From: VRUE01 sp963753245
GTDB taxonomy: Bacteria > Actinomycetota > Thermoleophilia > Solirubrobacterales > 70-9
NCBI GenBank assembly: GCA_963753245.1
Contig: CAVWBK010000007.1
Location: forward strand, 310,001-374,000
Direction of reading: 5' to 3'
Length of the DNA stretch: 64,000 nucleotides
Shown: positions 9,529 through 17,887 of the stretch, piece by piece
How positions within the stretch are numbered: the first letter of the stretch is position 1
How the letters are laid out: the number at the start of each line of letters is the position of its first letter
Notes under the pieces: generated by a model
Told to the model about the DNA's origin: nothing
The model's database searches: none
What the model saw: the letters and a program-made list of their open reading frames with translations, nothing else
Position numbers and translations under genes: made by a program

Positions 9529-10857
9529 ATGGAGGCATCGACTTTGAGTGAGCAACTCTGGGGTGGCGAGACCACCAAGGCCGTCGATAACTTCCCGGTC
9601 TCGGGCGAGCCGGTGCCGGTCCCCGTCGTTCGCTGGCTGGGACGCCTGAAGGCCGCCGCCGCCGCGATCAACGGCGAGCTCGGTGGGCTCGACGCCGGGC
9701 TGGCGGCCCGAATCGCCGCCGCCGGGGAAGCCGTCGCCGCCGGTGAGCACGACGACCAGTTCCCGATCGACGTCTTTCAGACCGGCTCGGGCACCTCCTC
9801 GAACATGAACGCCAACGAGGTACTCGCCAAGCTCGCCGGCGAGGGGGCTCATCCAAACGATCACGTCAACATGGGTCAATCATCAAACGACGTCTTCCCC
9901 TCCGCAGTGCATCTGGCCGCGCTCGGCGAGGTGACCCACGACCTGCTGCCGGCGATGGGCGGCCTCGAGGCGGCGCTGGAGGCAAAGTCAAAGCAATTTG
10001 CCGACGTCGTCAAGGCCGGGCGGACCCACCTGATGGACGCGGTGCCGGTCACCCTCGGCCAGGAGTTCGGCGGCTACGCGGCCCAGGTGCGACTCGGGAT
10101 TCAGCGGGTCGAGGCGACCCTGCGCCGCGTCGGCCAGATCCCGCTCGGCGGCACCGCGACGGGGACCGGCCTCAACACGCACCCGGAATTCGCCGCCAAG
10201 GTGCGCGAGAAGATCGCCGCCGACACCGGCCTGACGATCTCGGGGCCACTTGACCCCTTCGAGGCGCAGGCCAACCGCGACGCGCTGGTCGAGCTCTCCG
10301 GGGCGCTCAAGGTCTATGCGGTCTCGCTCAACAAGATCGCCAACGACCTGGCCCTGATGGGCTCGGGGCCGCGCGCTGGCCTCGCCGAGCTGCGCCTGCC
10401 CGAGTTGCAGAAGGGCTCCTCGATCATGCCCGGCAAGGTCAACCCGGTGATCCCCGAGGTTGTGATTCAGGTCGCTGCCCAGGTGATCGGCAACGACGCC
10501 GCGATCACGATCGGCGGGAGCCAGGGCCAGTTCGAGCTAAACGTGCGGGTGCCGCTGATCGCCCGCAACCTGCTCGATTCGATCAAATTGCTCGGCTCCG
10601 CCTCGCGCCTGCTCGATCAGAAATGCGTCGCGGGAATTGAGGCCAACGAGGAGATGACCGAGCGCCACGCCGAGGCGACCCTGGCGACCGCGACTGCACT
10701 GAACCCCCATATCGGCTATGACCGCGCCGCCGACATCGTCAAGGCGGCGGTCGAGTCGGGGCGCTCGCTGCGTGAGGTCGCGCTCGAGCAGGGGGTCGAG
10801 CCCTCGGTGCTTGAGGAGGCGCTCGATCACCGCAAGATGGCCCGGCCCCACGAGTAG
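9529..10857 (+). CDS. fumC: Fumarate hydratase class II
   Basis: FumC interconverts fumarate and L-malate in the cytoplasmic TCA cycle without an iron-sulfur cluster. The 442-residue length is slightly short of the usual 460. TGSGTSSNMNANEV (residues 85-98) and the substrate-binding MGQSSNDVFP (115-124) are intact, and the superfamily signature GSSIMPGKVNP lies near residue 295. ATG 9529 has a GGAGGG sequence about 12 nt upstream; a TTG 15 nt further in with GGAGG ahead of it is an alternative start. It is flanked by unrelated transcription units and is probably monocistronic. The product is a soluble homotetramer in this family. Confidence 0.95.
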   Translation: MEASTLSEQLWGGETTKAVDNFPVSGEPVPVPVVRWLGRLKAAAAAINGELGGLDAGLAARIAAAGEAVAAGEHDDQFPIDVFQTGSGTSSNMNANEVLAKLAGEGAHPNDHVNMGQSSNDVFPSAVHLAALGEVTHDLLPAMGGLEAALEAKSKQFADVVKAGRTHLMDAVPVTLGQEFGGYAAQVRLGIQRVEATLRRVGQIPLGGTATGTGLNTHPEFAAKVREKIAADTGLTISGPLDPFEAQANRDALVELSGALKVYAVSLNKIANDLALMGSGPRAGLAELRLPELQKGSSIMPGKVNPVIPEVVIQVAAQVIGNDAAITIGGSQGQFELNVRVPLIARNLLDSIKLLGSASRLLDQKCVAGIEANEEMTERHAEATLATATALNPHIGYDRAADIVKAAVESGRSLREVALEQGVEPSVLEEALDHRKMARPHE

Positions 10858-10944
10858 GGCCGGGCATGCTCGGGCGCCGGGAACGGGCGCCCCAGGGCCT
10901 TGCGGTCTTGCGAGCGTCCTCGCCGCGGGCACGAATGCAGCTGC

Positions 10945-12390
10945 TCAGCCCTGCAGAGTTACGAAGCGCTCCTCGGTGAGCTCGAGAACGGCGAAGGAGG
11001 GCCCCTCGCGGGTGTTACCGGAGTCCTTGACCCCTCCGTAGGGTTGCTGGTCGGCCCGGAATGTCGGCACCTCATTGATCAGAACCCCGCCGAACTCAAG
11101 CGTGCGGGCGGCCCGCAGGCCGCGCCCGATGTCAGCGGTGAAGACCCCAGCCTGGAGGCCGAACTTCGAGTTGTTGGCCTGCTCGAGCGCCTCATCGAAC
11201 TCGGCGTAGGTGTCGATCGTCGCCACCGGGCCGAAGATCTCCTCGCACCAAACCTTGGCCTCTTTGGGCGGCGCGCCGAGCAGGGTCGGGGCCAGGCAGC
11301 GCCCCTCATCGACCAGCTCGCCGCCGGCCAAAAGCTCCGCGCCGGCGCCGAGCGCCTCCTCGATCCAGTCCTTGACCCGATCGCGATCAGCCGGGGTGAT
11401 CAGCGGACCGACGTCGGTCTGATCATCAAAGGGGTTGCCGACCTTCAGCCTGGCGATCTTGGCGACAAGCCGCTCGGTGAAGGCCTCGGCGACCTCCTCG
11501 TGGACCAGGATTCTTTGGATCGAAATGCAGCTCTGCCCGGCGTGGGAGAAGGCATGGATCTGGGCTTTGTCAGCGGCGGCTTCCCAGTCGCCATCGGAGT
11601 GCACGATCAGGGGAGCGTTTGAGCCAAGCTCGAGGTTGACCTTCTTGTGGGGAACGCGACTGCGGATCTCCCAACCGACCTTCGCCGAGCCGGTGAAGCT
11701 GAGCGCCGCGGTCAGCTCGTGCTCGACGATCGCGTTGCCGACCTCGCCTCCGGGGCCGGGAACCACGCTGAGCCAGCCCTCGGGCAACCCCGCCTCGAGC
11801 AGGATCGCGGCCAGCTTCAGCGCCGAGATTGGCGTCTGACCGGCCGGCTTCAGGACGACCGAGTTGCCGGCAGCGATCGCCGGGCCGAGCTTGTGGGCGA
11901 CCAGATTGAGGGGGAAGTTGAATGGGCTGATCGCGCCGACCACACCGTAGGGGACGCGCAGCATCACGCCGAGCTTGCCGATCCCCGAGGAGGAGGCCTC
12001 CATCGGGACCGTCCCGCCGCTCAGCTTGCGTGCCTCCACGGCGGAGAAGGTCAACGTGTCGACGCAGCGCTGCGCCTCAACCCGCGCCGTCTTCAGTGGC
12101 TTTCCGGCCTCGGCGGAGATCGTCAGGGCGAGATCCTCGACCCGCTCGGCGACCAACTCGGCGGCCCGGTCAAGCGTCGCGGCGCGCTGATACTGGGGAA
12201 AATCAGCCGACTCGAAGGCATGGCGGGCGGCTCTTACAGCGCGGTCGACCGTCCCGGCGTCAGCCTGGGCAACGCGCCCGACCGGGCTGCCGTCATAGGG
12301 ACTCAGCACCTCGGCCCACTCGCCGGTCTCGATCCACTCGCCGCCGGCAAGAAGCTGGTGGTCTGTTGCCTCAACAGTCGCGGTCGCCAT
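10945..12390 (-). CDS. Aldehyde dehydrogenase (NAD(P)-dependent), 481 aa
   Basis: This ALDH-superfamily enzyme oxidises an aldehyde to the acid. The NAD-binding region includes GAISPFNFPLN (residues 152-162). The catalytic glutamate is E254 in VNLELGSN and the nucleophile is C288 in HAGQSCISIQR. EEIFGPVATID marks the C-terminal half. The best start is ATG 12390, preceded by GGAAGGAGA at good spacing; the frame is open for another 60 codons upstream but that stretch is low-complexity and non-homologous. The sequence resembles the group that includes lactaldehyde and nonphosphorylating glyceraldehyde-3-phosphate dehydrogenases, but the substrate cannot be assigned. It is convergent with fumC. 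Confidence 0.88.
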   Translation of the reverse strand: MATATVEATDHQLLAGGEWIETGEWAEVLSPYDGSPVGRVAQADAGTVDRAVRAARHAFESADFPQYQRAATLDRAAELVAERVEDLALTISAEAGKPLKTARVEAQRCVDTLTFSAVEARKLSGGTVPMEASSSGIGKLGVMLRVPYGVVGAISPFNFPLNLVAHKLGPAIAAGNSVVLKPAGQTPISALKLAAILLEAGLPEGWLSVVPGPGGEVGNAIVEHELTAALSFTGSAKVGWEIRSRVPHKKVNLELGSNAPLIVHSDGDWEAAADKAQIHAFSHAGQSCISIQRILVHEEVAEAFTERLVAKIARLKVGNPFDDQTDVGPLITPADRDRVKDWIEEALGAGAELLAGGELVDEGRCLAPTLLGAPPKEAKVWCEEIFGPVATIDTYAEFDEALEQANNSKFGLQAGVFTADIGRGLRAARTLEFGGVLINEVPTFRADQQPYGGVKDSGNTREGPSFAVLELTEERFVTLQG

Positions 12391-12490
12391 ACCCGGTCTC
12401 CTTCCGGTTCCTTTCTCCCAGCCTAGAGCAGGAAGCCCTCCGCCCATGGGCAGAAGAACAGTGGCCGGCGCGAGGAATGTTCTGGCGGGC

Positions 12491-13483
12491 TCAGCCGTCG
12501 GGATAGGGCTGCAGCGCAATGCCGTGGTCGGTCTCCCGCATCCCGCACTCATAGGCGGCGCCGGCGGCAAGCGAGAGCCGCCGGGGCGGGCGAGCGGGAC
12601 GTTCGACCGTCAGCTCGAGGTCGGCGACCGAGCAGTTGAGAGTGTTGTGCTCTGGACCCTTTGGGTCCGCGTAGACCCAGGCGACGAAGTCCTTTTGAGG
12701 TGCGAAGACGCGGCCACGAACGAGGACCTCATCGCCGGGCAGAACGAATGAGCACTCGGTCGGTGAGTCCATGATCGCGGACGAGCGAATCCTGCCGAGG
12801 CCCCCGAGGCGGTGCGCCTCGCCGTCGAGGACCAGCATTCCCGACGGGATCCAGGGGCTGGTCCAGCGGCCGAGCTTGACCCGCGCGGCGCCGGCGTCGA
12901 AGTAGGCTCCGGGTGCGTCCTCAAAGCCGGTGCCCTCAAGCCAAACCCAGCGCTCGGCGTGCTCTGTTCCCCAGTTGTGGCCGATCATCCCGGGCCAGGC
13001 CTCGAGCACAATCGGGTCGGCACCGTCGATGCGCACCGAGCCCGAGAAGCGGGCCTCCGGGTAGGGGGCGAGGAACTTGGTTTTCGGCACCGGGGCCTCG
13101 TAGAGCCAGTCGGCGGGCAGGTACTTGCAGGGCGCCCCCTGGCCCTCAAAGTTCAGCTCCCAGGTGGCGGCCAGGGCCTCGGTCTCGATCGCCCCGACGG
13201 CGCTCCCCGGCCCGATCTGAGCTCCATCGATGCTGATCCAGGCCCCGTCGGGGCTGGCCAGCTGATCGGCGCAGACGGTCAGCTTGCTCGCCCGCGGAGC
13301 GTCTGCCTCGCGGTCAAAGAGGACGAACCAGATTGAGGCGGTGGGATCTGACCCCGGCTGCTTGTGGACCGTGTGTCGGATCCAGAGGCCTCGTCCGCCC
13401 TCCGGAGCGCAGGCCTTCAGATAAAAGCTCTCGTAATGACCGGACCTCGCGGCCACCTTGGGGAACCGGGCGCCTTCATCCAC
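12491..13483 (-). CDS. Putative lipocalin-like (CrtC/AttH-type) protein
   Basis: The 330-residue soluble protein has no signal peptide. Its beta-rich sequence and the motif GMIGHNWGTEHAERWVWLEG near residues 165-184 resemble the AttH/CrtC lipocalin-like superfamily, which contains carotenoid 1,2-hydratases and many proteins of unknown role. GTG 13483 is preceded by TAGAGT 6 nt upstream and no Shine-Dalgarno sequence, suggesting a leaderless mRNA. No carotenoid gene is nearby, so enzyme activity should not be inferred. It lies upstream of the aldehyde dehydrogenase on the same strand, with a 100-nt gap. Confidence 0.6.
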   Translation of the reverse strand: MDEGARFPKVAARSGHYESFYLKACAPEGGRGLWIRHTVHKQPGSDPTASIWFVLFDREADAPRASKLTVCADQLASPDGAWISIDGAQIGPGSAVGAIETEALAATWELNFEGQGAPCKYLPADWLYEAPVPKTKFLAPYPEARFSGSVRIDGADPIVLEAWPGMIGHNWGTEHAERWVWLEGTGFEDAPGAYFDAGAARVKLGRWTSPWIPSGMLVLDGEAHRLGGLGRIRSSAIMDSPTECSFVLPGDEVLVRGRVFAPQKDFVAWVYADPKGPEHNTLNCSVADLELTVERPARPPRRLSLAAGAAYECGMRETDHGIALQPYPDG

Positions 13484-13489
13484 GCGCTC

Positions 13490-13495
13490 ACTCTA
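13490..13495 (-). promoter_or_regulatory. -10 box, leaderless GTG 13483
   Basis: TAGAGT on the reverse strand, 6 nt before GTG 13483; no Shine-Dalgarno sequence between them. Confidence 0.4.
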
Positions 13496-13628
13496 GACCC
13501 GCGGCCCTGATCGCCACCTAAAGCGCCGCTGGAGCAGATTGAGACCGTCGAGTGCCTCTCCGACCGCGACAAATGGGGCCCTACGGCGAACCGATCGGCT
13601 CGGCAGCCGTCCCCCAGGCCCTCCGGGC

Positions 13629-14705
13629 TCAGACCTTGATCGTGATCACGTCGCCGTCGGCGACGACGTAGTCGCGGCCCTCGATTCGCAGCAGCCCGCG
13701 GTCGCGAGCCGCGACGTAGCCGCCGCAATCGACCAGCTCACGCCAGCCGATCGCCTCGGCCTTGATGAAGGCGTCCTGGATCTCGGTGTGAATCGTGCCC
13801 GCCGCCTGCCAGGCGCTGGAGCCGCGCGGCAGTGGCCGGGCGACGGCTTCCTTGTCCTCACCGGCGGTGAAGAAGGTGATCAACTCGAGCAGCTCATAGG
13901 CGGCCCGCACCAGGCGCGCCAGACCCGATCCCTCGACGCCGTATGAGGCCCGCATCTCCTCGGCCTCATCGGCATCGAGCTCAGCGAGCTCGCCCTCGAT
14001 CCGGGCGCTGACCGCGACCAGGCCGGCGCCGACGGCGGCAGCGTGGGCGACGAGCGCCGGCGGGGCCTCGGCGTCGCCCTCATCGACGTTGGCCACGTAG
14101 AGCATCGGCTTGCTGGTCAGCGCCTGCAGGTTGGCCGGCCCCTGACGGGCCGCGTCGGGGACCGGGATCGAGCGCGCCGCGCGGCCCTCGGCGAGTGCCG
14201 CGAGCACCTCCTCGAGCCAGTCGCGCTCAGCGATTGCCTCGGAATCGCCCGACTTCGCTCCCTTCTGAACCCGGTCCAGGCGGCGCTGGGCCTGCTCGTA
14301 GTCAGCGAGGACCAGCTCGGTCTCGATCGTCTCGACGTCGGCGAGCGGGTCGACCCGGCCGTCTGGATGCGGAACACCGGTCTCGAGGCCGTGGCAGCGA
14401 ACCACGTGGCAGATCGCGTCGGTCTCGCGGATCGAGGCGAGGAACCTGTTGCCAAGCCCCTCTCCCTCTGAGGCGCCCTTGACCAAACCGGCGATGTCAT
14501 GGAAGGAGATCGTCGCCGGAACCAACTCTGAGCTCCGCACCGTCTTGCCGACCTGCTCGAGGCGCTCGTCGGGCACCGCGGCGACCGCGACGTTCGGCTC
14601 GATCGTGGTGAAGGGGTAATCGCCCGTTTGCGCCCCGCCTTTGGTCAGCGCGTTGAAGAGGGTCGACTTGCCCGCATTGGGTAGTCCCACGATCCCGACC
14701 TTCAT
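13629..14705 (-). CDS. ychF: YchF/OLA1 family ribosome-associated ATPase
   Basis: The 358-residue protein has the P-loop GLPNAGKST at residues 7-15, switch II FHDIAGLVKGAS near residue 69, a coiled-coil insertion and a C-terminal TGS domain ending DYVVADGDVITIKV. YchF binds ATP rather than GTP (its usual NxxE replaces NKxD), associates with ribosomes and is linked to stress and redox responses. Its ATG overlaps the TGA of the PAP2 phosphatase gene by 4 nt (ATGA), so translation is coupled. It is universally conserved and the length is typical. Confidence 0.95.
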   Translation of the reverse strand: MKVGIVGLPNAGKSTLFNALTKGGAQTGDYPFTTIEPNVAVAAVPDERLEQVGKTVRSSELVPATISFHDIAGLVKGASEGEGLGNRFLASIRETDAICHVVRCHGLETGVPHPDGRVDPLADVETIETELVLADYEQAQRRLDRVQKGAKSGDSEAIAERDWLEEVLAALAEGRAARSIPVPDAARQGPANLQALTSKPMLYVANVDEGDAEAPPALVAHAAAVGAGLVAVSARIEGELAELDADEAEEMRASYGVEGSGLARLVRAAYELLELITFFTAGEDKEAVARPLPRGSSAWQAAGTIHTEIQDAFIKAEAIGWRELVDCGGYVAARDRGLLRIEGRDYVVADGDVITIKV

Positions 14706-15199
14706 AGTGAGAGGGGCACCACGAGCCCGAGCAACACGCCGAGAAGAGCGCCGACGAGGATGTCGGATGGGTAGTGCATGCCGAGGTAGGGGCGCCCGAG
14801 GGTGAGGACGCCGGCGAGCAGGAAGGCGAGCACCCCGAGGCCGTCGACGCGCGTCATCGCCGTCGCCACCGCAAAGGAGGAGGTCGCGTGAGCCGAGGGA
14901 AAGCTCAGCGAACTGGGCGCGCCGCCGAGCGGCGGCAGCTTCGTTCCCAGGTCCGGGCGCGGGCGCTTGACGATCACCTTGACCAGGTAGTTGAGCGCGA
15001 TTGCAAGCGGCCCGAGCAGCGCACAGATCAGCCAGGATTCGCTTCGTGGGGAATCGACGCCGGCCAAAACGAGGTTGACCGCGACCCAGATCGCGGCGTT
15101 GTTGCCGGCCCTGCCGAGCAGTCGGATCGCGCGCTCGAGGCCAGGGGTGTGCCAGTGGGTGCGCATCGCGAGCAGCAGCTTGAGGTCGGCGTTCGCCAC
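14702..15199 (-). CDS. PAP2-family membrane phosphatase
   Basis: This is an integral membrane lipid-phosphatase-type enzyme. The three PAP2 motifs are present: KRPRPDLG (motif 1), PSAHAT (motif 2, catalytic His) and GRPYLGMHYPSD (motif 3). Four to five hydrophobic helices surround them. GTG 15199 is the likely start (about 165 residues) because TATCCT lies 8 nt upstream. Longer frames would run into the divergent gene. Candidate substrates are undecaprenyl pyrophosphate or phosphatidic-acid-type lipids; the sequence does not decide. It is the first gene of a two-gene unit with ychF. Confidence 0.8.
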   Translation of the reverse strand: MANADLKLLLAMRTHWHTPGLERAIRLLGRAGNNAAIWVAVNLVLAGVDSPRSESWLICALLGPLAIALNYLVKVIVKRPRPDLGTKLPPLGGAPSSLSFPSAHATSSFAVATAMTRVDGLGVLAFLLAGVLTLGRPYLGMHYPSDILVGALLGVLLGLVVPLSL

Positions 15200-15207
15200 G
15201 GCGGCGC

Positions 15208-15215
15208 AGGATAAT
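15208..15215. promoter_or_regulatory. Overlapping divergent -10 elements
   Basis: Eight bases serve both directions. Forward GATAAT (15210-15215) lies 8 nt before GTG 15224. Reverse TATCCT (15213-15208) lies 8 nt before GTG 15199. Neither start has a Shine-Dalgarno sequence. This looks like a bidirectional promoter for two leaderless genes. Confidence 0.45.
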
Positions 15216-15223
15216 CGCGTTCC

Positions 15224-16204
15224 GTGCCTTCGGTCCCCGGCTACACCCATCACCCCGGTCACCATTGCGGCTCGACGGCGCTGCGCAACCTGCTCGGCTT
15301 CCACGAGGTGGCGATCAGCGAGGAGATCGCCTTCGGGCTGGGGGCCGGCCCATGCTTTTACTACGTCACCCTCGAGGACTCCTCGCCGAGCCGCTGGTTC
15401 AACGGCCGCACGGCGCGCCTGGAGGAGAACTTCAACGAGCTCTCCGGCGCGGCGCTGGTGCTACGCACCTTCGAGCGCGACGATGGCGGCGCCTGGGAGG
15501 CCGCCAGGGAGGCGATCGACGCCGGCCAACCGGCGCTCCTGCTCACCGACCTCTACTACCTCGATCACTACGGCAACTCGGCTCACTTCCCAGGCCACGC
15601 CGTCGTCCTCGCCGGCTATGACGAGGAGGTCGCATTGCTCTCCGATACCGGCTTTGAGGAGCTGCAGAGGACGACACTTGCCAGCCTCGAGCGGGCTCGC
15701 CACAGCGACCACCCCGCATACCCGCTGTCCGGTCACATGTTCACCGCCCCGAGCGCGGGCATCCCAAGCGAGCGGCTGCGCGAGGCGATCCCGGCGGCGA
15801 TCGCGCGGGCGAGCGCGGCGATGCTCGAGTCCCGCTACCCCGAGTTCTCCGGACTGGGAGCGCTGCGCCGCCTCTCTGAGGAGGTTGGCAGCTGGCCCGA
15901 GTCCGCTGCGGATTGGCGCTGGTGCGCGCGCTTTGGCTACCAGGTGATCGAGCGGCGGGGAACGGGGGGCGGCGCCTTTCGCCTCATGTACTCGCGCTTC
16001 CTCGAGCAGGCGGGGCGGCCCGAGGCGGCACTGGCCGGCGCCGCTGCGAAGCGCTGGAGCGAGCTCGCCGCCGCCCTGCGCGCCGCCAGCGAGAGCGAGC
16101 GGCCCGAAGCCTCCCTCTGGCGCCAGGTCGATGCGGCGGCCGCGCCCCTCTTCGAAGCGGAGGAACGTCTCTGGACCTCGCTGGCCGAAGGCCGCGGCGG
16201 CTGA
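15224..16204 (+). CDS. BtrH N-terminal/DUF4872 family protein
   Basis: The 326-residue cytoplasmic protein opens with PGYTHHPGHHCGSTALRNLL and GLGAGPCFYYVTLE. These match the BtrH-type N-terminal domain, a papain-like fold with Cys (residue 14) and a later His in HFPGHAVVLAGYD (near 126). BtrH itself is an acyltransferase in butirosin biosynthesis; most relatives, including this one, have no known substrate. A helical C-terminal half fits DUF4872. It is followed 10 nt later by the Nei-like glycosylase gene on the same strand and lies divergent from PAP2. No peptide or antibiotic cluster is visible here. Confidence 0.75.
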   Translation: MPSVPGYTHHPGHHCGSTALRNLLGFHEVAISEEIAFGLGAGPCFYYVTLEDSSPSRWFNGRTARLEENFNELSGAALVLRTFERDDGGAWEAAREAIDAGQPALLLTDLYYLDHYGNSAHFPGHAVVLAGYDEEVALLSDTGFEELQRTTLASLERARHSDHPAYPLSGHMFTAPSAGIPSERLREAIPAAIARASAAMLESRYPEFSGLGALRRLSEEVGSWPESAADWRWCARFGYQVIERRGTGGGAFRLMYSRFLEQAGRPEAALAGAAAKRWSELAAALRAASESERPEASLWRQVDAAAAPLFEAEERLWTSLAEGRGG

Positions 16205-16214
16205 TCGGTCGCCG

Positions 16215-16979
16215 GTGGCCGAGGGCGACACGATCCTGCGCGCCGCGCGCCGCATCGAGGCGGCGCTCGGCGGCGCGCAAATCACGGTGCGCGCACCCAA
16301 CCCGCGCGGCCGTGCCAGCGGTGTCGAGCGGCTCGACGGTACCCGCCTGGAGCGCTGTCAGGCACGCGGCAAGAATCTGCTCCTGCACTGCGGGGACCTG
16401 ACCCTGCACAGCCACCTCGGGATGAGCGGCGCCTGGCACCTCTACCGCCGCGGCGAGCGCTGGCGCAAGGGCGCGGGCGCGGCCTGGGTGGTGCTCGGCG
16501 GCGAGGAACTCGAGGCGGTCCAGTTCGGAGGCCCGACGCTGCGGGTGCTGAGCGCAACCCAACTGCGCCGCGATCCCAGGCTGGCGCGCCTTGGGCCCGA
16601 CATTCTCGCCCCCGACTTCGAGCTCGAGGCGGCCGTGGGCTCGATCCGCTCGGGCGCCGATCGCGAGCTGGGCGACGCTCTGCTTGACCAGAGGCTGATC
16701 GCCGGGATCGGAAACATCTACAAGAGCGAGGCCTGCTTCGCAACCCGCCTGGCGCCCGCGACCCCGATAGCGGCGCTCAGCGGCGCGGATCTGCGCGCGG
16801 TCCTAGGGGCCGCGCGCGAGCTGATGACGAGAGCGGTCGAGCAGGGCCGCCCGCCCGCAACCGTCTACCGCCGCGCCGGTGCCCCCTGCCCACGCTGTGG
16901 GACGCCGATCGAGTCCGGCGGGCAGGGCGATTCCAATCGCAGGACCTACTGGTGTCCTTCCTGCCAGGCTAGAAGTTGA
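16215..16979 (+). CDS. Fpg/Nei-family DNA glycosylase with N-terminal Ala-Glu
   Basis: This base-excision-repair enzyme removes oxidised bases and nicks the DNA by beta-elimination. GTG 16215 gives MAEGDTILRAARR. The family consensus is MPEGDT, with Pro2 as the Schiff-base nucleophile, so here Ala occupies that place while Glu3 is kept. The H2TH region carries LIAGIGNIYKSEA (near residues 160-172), and a C4 zinc finger CPRCG...CPSCQ closes the protein (254 residues). Overall it is closest to the actinobacterial Nei2 type. If Met is removed, the free Ala amine could still act, as Val does in vertebrate NEIL3. It is co-transcribed with the BtrH-like gene. Confidence 0.85.
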   Translation: MAEGDTILRAARRIEAALGGAQITVRAPNPRGRASGVERLDGTRLERCQARGKNLLLHCGDLTLHSHLGMSGAWHLYRRGERWRKGAGAAWVVLGGEELEAVQFGGPTLRVLSATQLRRDPRLARLGPDILAPDFELEAAVGSIRSGADRELGDALLDQRLIAGIGNIYKSEACFATRLAPATPIAALSGADLRAVLGAARELMTRAVEQGRPPATVYRRAGAPCPRCGTPIESGGQGDSNRRTYWCPSCQARS

Positions 16980-16981
16980 AG

Positions 16982-17227
16982 ATGCCGAGTTGGATCGTCA
17001 AGATCGCTGCCTCCTCAGCCTGGAAGCGGGTTCCCTGGAAAACGGTCTGGGCGGTCTCGCTCTGGCTGGCCGAGAAGGGACGCGACCGGGTCAGCCAGAA
17101 CCTGACCGAGCGGGAAAGGACCGAATTCCTCAACCTGATCGCCAAGTCGAAGGGCAGGCCGAACAACCTTGCCGCACGCGATCGAACCCGGATCAAGAAC
17201 ATCGCCGGCAAGGCGATCCGCGGCTAG
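16982..17227 (+). CDS. Small conserved basic protein of unknown function
   Basis: The 81-residue protein is rich in Lys and Arg and starts at ATG 16982, 2 nt after the glycosylase stop (a TTG at 16976 is also in frame). It has a short hydrophobic/aromatic N-terminus (WKTVWAVSLWLAEKG) and a helical tail (RTEFLNLIAKSKGRPNNL, ARDRTRIKNIAGKAI). The tail looks like a conserved actinobacterial small-protein pattern, but I cannot name a function. Tight spacing puts it in the BtrH-like/glycosylase unit. It is convergent with the 74-residue gene on the other strand. A DNA- or ribosome-binding role would be a guess. Confidence 0.6.
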   Translation: MPSWIVKIAASSAWKRVPWKTVWAVSLWLAEKGRDRVSQNLTERERTEFLNLIAKSKGRPNNLAARDRTRIKNIAGKAIRG

Positions 17228-17235
17228 TTGCAGAC

Positions 17236-17460
17236 CTAATCGGCGCCGAGGCCGAAACCGACTCGGCCCTCACCGGAGTCGATGCGCAGGAAGGCGACCT
17301 TGCCGAGGTAGACGACAAGGACCCCGTCATCGCTCTTGACGTCGTGCCAGCCGCCCTTCTCGAGCTGCTTGCGGAGGTCCTTCAGCTCTCCCTCGCTGAG
17401 ACGCACCGAGACGACCTGGCCGCCCTCGAAACCGATCTCCACGCTCTGCGCTTGTGCCAT
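17236..17460 (-). CDS. Small acidic protein of unknown function
   Basis: The 74-residue soluble protein has a beta-alpha-beta look: GFEGGQVVSVRLSEGELKDL, then GVLVVYLGKVAFLRID. It follows the epimerase gene with a TGATG overlap, so it is translationally coupled. The family resemblance is to short uncharacterised actinobacterial proteins; no catalytic residues are apparent. Its link to methylmalonyl-CoA metabolism is only positional. Confidence 0.6.
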   Translation of the reverse strand: MAQAQSVEIGFEGGQVVSVRLSEGELKDLRKQLEKGGWHDVKSDDGVLVVYLGKVAFLRIDSGEGRVGFGLGAD

Positions 17461-17873
17461 CAGTGTCCTCCGTCCGCGGGTTCGACGATCTCGGTCAGCA
17501 CACCGCCGGTCGAGCGCGGGTGCAGAAAGGCGACGCGGCTTTCGCGGATGCCGATCCGCGCTTCGCGGTCGATCAGCTCCAGGCCGGCGGCTGCGAGTGC
17601 GCGCAGGCTGGCGTCGATGTCCTCAACCGCATAGGCGACGTGGTGCAGACCCTCGCCCTGGCGCGCGAGGAACTTGCCGACCGAGGTCTCGGGACCGAGC
17701 GGCCGCAGCAGCTCAACATGGCCCTCACCGACATCGATCAGGACCGCCTCGACACCCTGCTCCTCGACCGTCTCGCGGTGGGCCAGCGGCATCTCGAACG
17801 CCCCCTGGTAGAGCGCGAGCGCGGCGTCGATGTTCTCGACCGCGACGCCAATGTGATCGATCCTTCCGAACAT
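17460..17873 (-). CDS. mce: Methylmalonyl-CoA epimerase
   Basis: The 137-residue glyoxalase-fold protein interconverts (2S)- and (2R)-methylmalonyl-CoA, linking propionyl-CoA carboxylase to the B12-dependent mutase. Metal ligands are visible as His7 in RIDHIGVAVENID, the HHVAYAVEDID motif of the second half, and the Glu in LTEIVEPADG near the C-terminus. ATG 17873 is preceded 8 nt upstream by TAGACT, a -10 candidate that overlaps the stop codon of the DUF1385 gene, so the gene may have its own leaderless promoter. No mutase gene is in the window. Confidence 0.9.
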   Translation of the reverse strand: MFGRIDHIGVAVENIDAALALYQGAFEMPLAHRETVEEQGVEAVLIDVGEGHVELLRPLGPETSVGKFLARQGEGLHHVAYAVEDIDASLRALAAAGLELIDREARIGIRESRVAFLHPRSTGGVLTEIVEPADGGH

Positions 17874-17881
17874 CGGCGCGC

Positions 17882-17887
17882 AGTCTA
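17882..17887 (-). promoter_or_regulatory. -10 box, leaderless ATG 17873
   Basis: TAGACT on the reverse strand, 8 nt before ATG 17873. Its TAG is also the stop codon of the upstream DUF1385 gene. Confidence 0.4.

Noticed and set aside
12391..12570. 60-residue N-terminal extension of the first aldehyde dehydrogenase
   Set aside because: ATG 12390 has a strong Shine-Dalgarno sequence and homology begins there.
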